64,000 nucleotides of DNA from Mytilus trossulus (lineage: Eukaryota > Mollusca > Bivalvia > Mytilida > Mytilidae): the NCBI RefSeq assembly GCF_036588685.1, contig NC_086375.1, forward strand, positions 43,989,270 through 44,053,269, read 5' to 3'. The notes below the pieces were generated by a model that was not told the DNA's origin, did not search any database, and saw only the letters and a program-made list of their open reading frames with translations. Position numbers and translations under genes: made by a program. How positions within the stretch are numbered: position 1 is the first letter of the stretch; the number at the start of each line of letters is the position of its first letter. Positions 22,645-31,200 of the stretch are shown in pieces.

Positions 22645-24330
22645 TTTTCATTGAGTGCAAATCTGTTTATCTTAAAACCATGAATTGAAAACCTAACAAA
22701 CCAAATATGTTTTCACAATCCACAAAAATTGATACCATGAAGACAAGAACTTCTTAATTAAACTTTGTGTGAATTATATCTAATTATTGTTCACTTAAGA
22801 ATTGAATGGTTCTTTTTATAATTTTATTGGGATGTGTGTTAAAATATTGACTGGAACAAGTTTTCATCAAACATGAAGGCACTTTATATGTTTGAGCTTT
22901 GACAACCTTTTAAAATGGAGAAAAGAAGCACTCGATCAATTCTTTGAACTACATTTCTATGATATTACCATAAAGTTATATACAGTTTTGTCCTATGCAC
23001 TGTTGTAATGTTGTCATACAGAAATTATATCATTTTATTTAAAAGATTACATTGTATTGAAATGTCATGTGTTTGTCGTCTGCATGTCAAATAATTGAGT
23101 CTTCAGAAAGTTCATAATATCTAATTATATTTTAATGTTTTAATATATATACATTGTAGTCTTCCTAAACAAATATTTATTTAATAAACTGGTGACCTAA
23201 CACAGCTTACAACTATATATATTATTATTAAAAAAAAGTTGCAGATAAAGGATTTTTAAAAAGGAGTCAATCTAATTAAATTCTTCAATTGCTCCTGTTC
23301 TGATATGTCGCACCTTGATGCGCGAAATATTAGATTTGAAGCAATTAAAGAATGCAGTTTTAATTAGATTGAAAAGCAGTCTTGACCAGTTTTATGGTTT
23401 ACTGTACATTAATTTAGACCATAGTCCTGATGCTTCATTTGCAACTGCTTCTGATACTTACACCGAAAGGAGTTTAGATCAGCCAATTTCATTATAAAAT
23501 GTGAATTTAGTTTTTCTTACATTTATAGCTGCTTATGTTAGTGAATATATCATTCAAACAATGTGATAGAACAGGTCAGTAGAGTTTGTTATATATAAAA
23601 AGTAGATTTGAAATATGAATAGTTTATATATTTCATCATTTAGATATGGGATTAATGAGCAAAATTTAAAATGTACAAAATGTTAACGTACACCTGGAGA
23701 TTTTTTTCATCATATGTTTATTGTTACAGCCCATTAACCAAAATAAATTTATTGTGATAACCAAAATAAATATATTGTGAGTATTTTGAACTACAAATAC
23801 TTTTTTTTTCTTTTTAAATAATTAGCAGCATGACTTAAACATAACATGGCTGTGACATTTTTCCATACACATATCTCGAGATAGAACACATATGTAATTA
23901 GATAAAATATTACACTATGTGTTGAAGAAATTGAAGATATTTATACCCCTGCTAGTCATTGAGGGGGTATGTATAACATTTGTAACAGGCTGTGATATCC
24001 ATTGGTTTGTTTTGTGTCAGCTTTAAGATATATATCCATAAAAGATATAAACACTTATTGAGTTCATTTATTTGTGTGTTTTGCCTTCAAAATGCAACCA
24101 GTATAATGTTTGTTCAACAATACTAATGCCAGTAGTCAAACTGTCTTGAATCTGGGATTGAAAATTTTCAACAAAATACTCTTAAGGATTTATACAAAAT
24201 CTGTGTTCTTTTTTTAAGTATTTTATGTTCCACTTTAAAGTAATACTTTATTTTCTGATAAATAATAAGTATTGAAATTTCAACATGATCACTATGAAAA
24301 CATTTTATTAAGATGTGCATTCAGTAATTA
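22645..24330 (+). repeat. Array block A: copy beside UGP2
   Basis: It aligns collinearly with 35960-37745 and 44585-46640. Shared landmarks in order: TTTTCACAATCCACAAAAAT (22710), TGGTTCTTTTTATAATTTTA (22807), TAATATATATACATTGTAG (23142), GTGACCTAACACA (23192), CAAACAATGTGATA (23554), TTTTGTGTCAGCTTTA (24011), GTGTTTTGCCTTCAAA (24076), AACATGATCACT (24281). This copy is the most diverged and lacks the insertion at 36855-36960. It is the presumed ancestral flank of the LRAT-like array. Confidence 0.8.
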
Positions 24331-24361
24331 TGAAGGTTTTCAAAAGTTTTATTTCATCTTT

Positions 24362-25653
24362 TATATTTGTTATTCTCATCAGATTTTGTCTAATGCTTAG
24401 TCCTTTACTGAGTGTGTTACATTTTTAATGTTTGTTCTCCTCTTATATTTAATGCCTTTCCCTCAGTTTTAGTTTGTTACCCTGATTTTGTTTTTATTCC
24501 ATCAATTTATGAGTTTTGAACAGCGGTATACTACTGTTGCCTTTATTTATATGTTTTGTCAAAAGGACCATCTTGAGGTATTTTGATATTTTTAGTTAAC
24601 CATTCTTATAGAATCAGTTTAAGAAAGCTATTATTATACCTTCATATCTACCATCTGTTTTTAACTTCACTTTACAGTTCAATGATATATGCCAATTTTC
24701 ATGTAAAGTTCAGATTTAAATTAATTTGTGAGTTAAAAAGTTAACAATTTTATAGGAGTAACATAAACTGGATTCATTGAATAATATTAACATTTTGGCT
24801 GTATCTGGTTTTCAATTAAATGATAATTAGGTCAACTTTATTTGGTCTACATAATTTTTTTGTGCAGAGTTAATTTTCTATCACTCAATAGGGTTTCAAA
24901 ACTAAATTGTTGTACCTATATGATAAAGAAGGATACGATTACAAAATAAACACAAAGTGGAAAATTTTGTCTTTATCATAAAAAAAAATGTATGTGAAAA
25001 AAACGTCAAAATAGGTGCAATTTGGGTACCGTCACCTTACATGTCATTCTATCAAGGGTCACCTTGGCATGTCAAAAGCTAAAAGAAAAAAATGGAGATG
25101 AGGTTACCCATCCATGACCCCAAAAAAAATATGTGCACAGCAAAAAACACAAAAAGAAAAGGAACAGTACTGTTTTGCTGTTCTTCAACTCAAAGTCACA
25201 TTGAGGCCATAAAGTTTTCTTGATATGTTTAGTAAGAACTTCATAAGCAAGGCTGTCCACATATTCAGGAATATGTGTTATCAAGATAACACGTACTGAA
25301 AGTTCAGAAGTTTTTATTTATACAGATAATGTGACAGGGTTATTATTTCAATAATTTGAACTTGCAGTCTGGAAGTTTTTATACAAATTAAACATTTAGG
25401 TAGGAGTGTTTAATTCGCTTAGGCAATTCTGCAAAAAAACATCTCTTAAGTTTAAGTCCTATATAAAGGCAACAGTAGTATACCGCTGTTCAAAACTCAT
25501 AAATCCATGGACAAAAAACAAAATCGGGGTATCAAACTAAAACCGAGGGAAACGCATTAAATATCAGAGGAGAACAACGACATAACACCGAAACGTAACA
25601 CACACAGAAACGGACCAAGCATCAGACAAAACACCACGAGAATAACAAATATA
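24362..25653. mobile_element. Long-terminal-inverted-repeat (foldback) element
   Basis: The left arm 24362-24550 and right arm 25461-25653 are inverted copies of about 190 bp. Paired strings are TATTTGTTATTCTC / GAGAATAACAAATA at the outer ends and CAGCGGTATACTACTGTTGC / GCAACAGTAGTATACCGCTG at the inner ends. The right arm is the better preserved relative of a dispersed mussel repeat; a fragment also occurs at 46227-46275. The centre has no recognisable transposase; the short minus-strand frame 25072-25284 is not convincing. Confidence 0.7.
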
Positions 25654-25714
25654 ATATACTTTTAATTACCCATTTATCTAATGATTGGTTCAACCATATA
25701 CATGGCATTCCTTT

Positions 25715-26492
25715 TTAGCTCACCTGGCCCGAAGGGCCAAGTGAGCTTTTCTCATCACTTGGCGTCCGGCGTTGTCGTCGTCGTTAACTTGTACAAAAAT
25801 CTTCTCCTCCAAAACTACTGGGCCAAATTAAATCAAACTTGGACACAATCATCATTGGGGTATCTAGTTTAAAAAATGTGTGGCGTGACCCGTCAAACCA
25901 ACCAAGATGGCCGCCATGGCTAAAAATAGAACACAGGGGTATAATGCAGTTTTTGGCTTATAACTCAAAAACCAAAGCATTTAGAGCAAATCTGACATGG
26001 GGTAAAATTGTTAATCAGGTGAAGATCTATCTGCCCTGAAATTTTCAGATGAATCGGATAACCCGTTGTTGGGTTGCTGCCCCTGAATTGGTAATTTTAG
26101 GTACATTTTGTCCATTTTCACTTATTATCTTGAATATTACTAAGATAGAGATAAACTGTAAACAGCAATAATGTTCAGCAAAGTAAGATCTACAAATAAG
26201 TCAACATGACCAAAATGGTCAGTTGACCCCTTTAGGAGTTATTGCCCTTTATAGTCAATTTTTAACAATTTTCATGAAATTTGTAAATTTTTACTAACAT
26301 TTTCCACTGAAACTACTGGGCTAAGTTCTATATAGATAGAAATAATTGTAAGCAAGAATGTTCAGTAAAATAAGATGTACAAACACTTCACCATCACAAA
26401 AACATAATTTTGTCATGAATCCATCTGCGTCCTTTGTTTAATATTCACATATACCAAGGTGAGCGACACAGGCTCTTTAGAGCCTCTAGTTA
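25715..26492 (+). repeat. Hairpin-ended dispersed repeat, copy 3 (short form)
   Basis: The 5' hairpin (25717-25747) is identical to that of the copy at 979-2267. The 3' hairpin is AGGCTCT TT AGAGCCT (26470-26485), one base pair longer than in that copy. It holds only one full ~500 bp internal unit, so unit number varies between copies (one, two, three). Confidence 0.85.
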
Positions 26493-26645
26493 AGTATCAA
26501 AATCATTTTTTGATCATTTGTATCCATTTACATTCAAGACCATAGTTGAGAAAATTAATATAGAATAGATTATATAAAATACATGAAAAATTACTTTCTT
26601 TTCAACAGTAATTTACACAAGAAACAGACCATATGTACTTTAGCA

Positions 26646-26932
26646 TTAAAGGAGACCTGACACGGAATCGGGGTTTTGCTTCATTTTCTATATTTTGGCT
26701 TGAAATATGTTTGTGTAAAGTTTTTTTTCTATCTAATATGTTTGTGTAAAGTTTTTTTTTTCTATCTAATTAAAATTCATAGGCCAGGGGACTCTGTGAT
26801 TACAAAACGTGTTATTAGTTTAATTTGGAGTTTTTTAATGAATATTTTGTTTGAAATATGTTTATATAGTATAATTGAGTTAAAATTAATTGATTTTTGC
26901 TTATTTTAAAAATCGTGTCAGGTCTCCTTTAA
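26646..26932. mobile_element. TTAA-flanked palindromic MITE
   Basis: The ends TTAAAGGAGACCTGACACG and CGTGTCAGGTCTCCTTTAA are perfect inverted repeats that include TTAA on both sides. This is consistent with a TTAA target duplication as made by piggyBac-type transposases, or alternatively with a TA duplication. A 40-bp internal direct duplication (ATGTTTGTGTAAAG + T run + CTATCTAA) lies at 26706-26770. There is no coding capacity. Confidence 0.7.
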
Positions 26933-27667
26933 TAATAAGAGTATATCTTCCCAATTCTGCATTAACAATACAGCTAGGTGTCATCGGTTTTAGGTGTAGA
27001 ACAAGCTTATATTACAAAATTTTAAATCAACACGATTTATCAAATCAAAATGTTCAAATCCCAAAATTGCCGAAACATAAAGAAGAACATAAAACTATCT
27101 GATAAAACTAACTGATTTTGTAGCTTGTTCACAAATATATTTTTGGGTCCTTAGAAATCATATAGCAAAACATATACAATGGTATTTATTAGAGTTACAA
27201 TTTCTAGTTCGATCTCTACTTTGTATAAGTAATTTTATATATTTGGGTTGTCTCACTTTGAAGCAATTATGAACTTTGGTCTTCTTTATATTTATTTTTA
27301 GTTGCCACAATCATCACAAAATTCATTTAACATGTTTTTGTTGATCTTCATTTCTCTCAGAAAACATCACAGTCTCCTCTGCTTATAAAAAAACATATTT
27401 TTTTAAATACTGTCAACTCATGTTCAGGGTCATCACTAAGAGAGCTAACAAGTGCTGTAAATCTTTTACAAATATTGCAAAAAAGCATTTGAAGATTTTC
27501 GCACTATCTCTCACGTATTTCACAAGCAAGCAACTCGAATTTCTCACCATTAAATATAATGCACGATTTTACATTTTCGTACATATTTTGTATAAATTGG
27601 AAAAAATTACCGTTTATATTATTCTCTAAAAGTTTAGATAAAAAAGATAAAGTAACTCAAATATCGT

Positions 27668-27937
27668 TTACAATGAAAGTGAATTATCAGTAGTGGAATA
27701 TCCATGTCTGAAACCGACTTGATATTCTAGTAAAATAGAATACTTATCGAAATAATCACATAATCTAGTGTTCAAAGTAGATGTAAAAATCATGCCAAGA
27801 CAAGACAGAAATAGTAATAGCCTAGGACGGTAATTTCTGAGGTTCAGTTTACTACCTTTAATTTCTAAAGATTGGTATGCCATGTCAGTCACATAATCCC
27901 TTTTGTAAATGCTTGAACTTGAACCGTAACATTCCAT
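27668..27937 (-). pseudogene. LINE reverse-transcriptase fragment
   Basis: The minus-strand frame reads NLRNYRPRLLLFLSCLGMIF, then TSTLNTRLCDYFDKYSILLE and QVGFRHGYSTTD. This is the NYRPISLLSxLGKIF...ENQxGFRxGYSTTDH block of non-LTR retrotransposon reverse transcriptases. The catalytic YADD and the endonuclease are absent. It is a truncated, dead copy just upstream of the LRAT-like array. Confidence 0.85.
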
Positions 27938-28128
27938 ACTACATTAGTATTTGTGTTTAAAGTTTGATCGCAGACCGATTGCAGACCTAGAAAATATAGA
28001 TGTCTGATATTGTTATGCTCATTCTACTGCAAGAAATAGGGGTTTTTTTTGTTACAAATCGTAGTGTATTGTTTTGTGAGTATATATCAGGTCATGCTGT
28101 CAATCAAGGACCTTGATTTTGGAACAAT

Positions 28129-28184
28129 GAATATTTTTCTAAGACGACGAGTAATTCCGTGAGATCTGGATTTTAATCAAAACG
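28129..28184 (+). promoter_or_regulatory. Conserved 5' flank / 5' UTR of LRAT-like gene 1
   Basis: TTTTTCTAAGACGACGAGT and GATCTGGATTTTAATCA directly precede the ATG and are nearly identical at 37849-37904 before gene 2. Conservation stops quickly upstream, so it may be transcribed leader or core promoter. The sequence alone does not separate these. Confidence 0.45.
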
Positions 28185-28232
28185 ATGGCGGAGAGTAATG
28201 CGGTCGTGGGGTATTCGAATATTGCTTATAGG
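28185..28232 (+). CDS. LRAT-like gene 1, exon 1
   Basis: ATG GCG GAG ... TAT AGG then gtaagt: 16 codons (MAESNAVVGYSNIAYR), phase 0. It was recognised because genes 2 and 3 have equivalent tiny exons beginning MAD with the same gtaagt donor, and because joining to 31792 keeps the frame. No signal peptide is visible. Confidence 0.75.
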
Positions 28233-31200
28233 GTAAGTTGTTCAATAAATCTATTAGTAAGTGTTTTTTTAAAGAACAAACAACTAGGGAAAGTTTTCCT
28301 CACATTTTGAATTTCGAAAATGTTTTATTTCAAAAACCTTTTTTTTATATTTAAATATACAATTCCTTGATATTACACATGAATAACGGTAAATTTGAAA
28401 ATTATATCGACCCGATGTAACTATTTTCGGAAATGATGTTGACTCGATGTTACTTTTTTTGGAAAGGATATTAACTCGATATTACTATTTTTGGAAATAG
28501 TGAAAAAAACTGAAATACAAAATATATCTTGGAAAAAAATAAACCAATGAGATACATGTACAAGAAAAATGAAAACATATGTAATGTATTTGACATGACA
28601 TTGTCAATAATAATAAAAGTAAAACAAGAGAATAATTTACATACTTCTGAATAAAATGGTCATTTTCCAGCTTAAAATAAAGATGCAGATAGATGAATCT
28701 GCTCTGCATTTTTTTGTTTGGCGGGCGTTCGATATGGGTATTACTCGTTTAACCCCTTCACGTTCCCATCGGTACTCTGGTACCGATGGGCTATGTTTTT
28801 GGGCAACTTGCGAGTTGCGTAAAGTATTGAATCTTTGTCATTTGTTGACGTACAGAAGTGGTTGAGAGCTCAAATCAATCCCCTGTATCACAGTTGTGTG
28901 ATTCATGGTGCCTTAGACTTCTTCCGAGTACGGTTTGGTATCAAATCGCCCCTAACAAACAACATTTTCTCCTGTAAAAACCGGGTTTTTAATTAAATTT
29001 GAACACAATATTTTCGTAGAGTATGGGAAAATATACTGTTGATTTTTGGGGCAATATAACTCTTTTTTTATTAACTTCGCCGTGTATTTTTGAGGGAAAC
29101 TATTCATAGTTGGATTTTAACTTGTACTTAAGTTAAAAAAGTGATTTAAAGTGTACCAACGCAATCATTAACTTGAAATGCACTCTCAATTTGTGGTAAG
29201 TTCTTACCAAATTAATTGAAAAAGAGACAAAAAAGAAAAAAAAAGTCATGATATTTTTTTCGAAGTTGAAATAGATGTAACAGAACATTGTTTCTGAAGT
29301 GCCTGGTTATGGAAATGCCGAAAACACTTTTGTTGAAATTAAGGAACCGGTAAAAGTTTAGAAAAAATGGCAGACTAAAGTATGATATCATCCTATATTT
29401 GCTCGAAATAATGGGATTTACAACAATTATGTGTTATATATATCGAGACTTAATTTCTAAACGAAAACAGGCTGATTCAGTATTTCGATAGTTTTAACTG
29501 GAACTCCAGTGGTTCAGTGGGAAGCTGTACTAGCCCACAGCAGGAATATTGCATGTTCGGACCTCAAAGCCGGAGATGAAAAAATGAATTACTAGTCTAT
29601 ATTAAATGTAACTTAACATAACTTGTGTAACTTAACTTAACTTAACTTAACTTGACTTAACATAACTTGTGTAACTTAACTTAACTTAACTTTACTTTCA
29701 ATTTTAAAAAGAGAGTCATGAATACATACAAAACTCAAATTAAAAACAACGTTTGTATGTTTTTAAAGAATGTGTGTCCTAGTTGCAACCCCCCTGATAC
29801 TAAAACATCATAGGCCCGAAACACCAAATTTATTATTGGTAATTCATTGAATCTTTACTTTTAAAGTCAAAATTCTATGTGCAGCTTGAATAAACACAAT
29901 TTAGCCTAAAATTTGTGTCAAGGATAAGATTTTGGTCGAAAAAACGGCTGAAATCCGATATTTTGCATGTTGCGGGCATCAACTTATGGAAGGCATATAA
30001 CAGGTATTTCCTCCAACTATACCATAATGGCAACTTTTCTGTTTCTATGAGACTTAGGCCATTGCTTTGACACCAAAACTATATCCTTTTAGCCAGAAAA
30101 AAAAGTCTCCACACGACCTTTTTCGCTAGAATTTTGTATTTTTTCATTTTTTTCCCGCAAGTCACGTGACTTTTGGACAGATAACACGTGACTTCAAAAG
30201 AAAAAAATTCTGATATGTTATTATTTTGAAATATTTTATCAATTATCTCTCAAATGGACCCAAAACGACCTTTGTGTGAACTTCATTGCGGCTATAAGCG
30301 ATTGAACTTTGGTAGTGTCTTTCCATAAGTTTACGTCCAATTTGGCGGAACGTGAAAGGGTTAAGGCTGTACGATGACACCATGCAGTTGTTTACATATC
30401 TGTCCTTGATTTACGGTTGAACGTTTCGTCATCGGCAGCCATACAGCATGTCAATGTTTTAATTTTCTTTTTTTTAATTGCACAACATCATGCCTTTATT
30501 TTTCTCCTTTTATTTATTTATTTGACAAATTAACAAACCAGTCTGTATTTCTGACAGTATTTCCTTTTTATTTGAAAGTTTTGCATTGCTTATTGACCTC
30601 GCGAGGGGCGAAAGATAGCAGAAGGACAGTCAAACTCATAGATCAAAATTAAACTGACACTGCCATGACTAAAAAAGAAAAAAAATATACACACAAATAA
30701 TAGTACACAAAACACAACATAGAAAACTAAAGACAAAGCAACACAGACCCCACCTAAAACAAGTGTAATATCAGGCACTCCAGAAGGGTAAGCATATCCT
30801 GCTCCACATGTTGCAACTGGTCATGCTGCCCATGTTATTACAATACAAGTAAATAGTCTAATTCGGTAGGTAAAATTCGCACAGAAGGAACCGGATTGTA
30901 GTTACGACATCAGGAACATAACCCATATCATCTGTGAAACGTATATTCCACAACAGTCAAGAAACTGCGCACTTTCAAATGGCAGAGCCAAATTAAAGGT
31001 AGTGTCAATGACTCGCTAATAATGTTTAAACTCGCCACATTATTTATGTACCTATCCAAAGTAAGGAGATGGTTATAGTGCTATAACACATTGGGGAATT
31101 ATTTTATATACATGATATTTTTTTTAATTTTTATTTGTTTGGGTCGAGCGGCAAATGTTTCACCCAATTCAGGACGAGAAAAAATCAACATAACTCTAAT

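Noticed and set aside
29500..29580. tRNA-like stretch with A-box-like TGGTTCAGTGG and B-box-like GTTCGGACC
   Set aside because: It does not fold into a cloverleaf by eye (no T-arm pairing). It may be a remnant of a tRNA-derived SINE head, but support is too weak to annotate.
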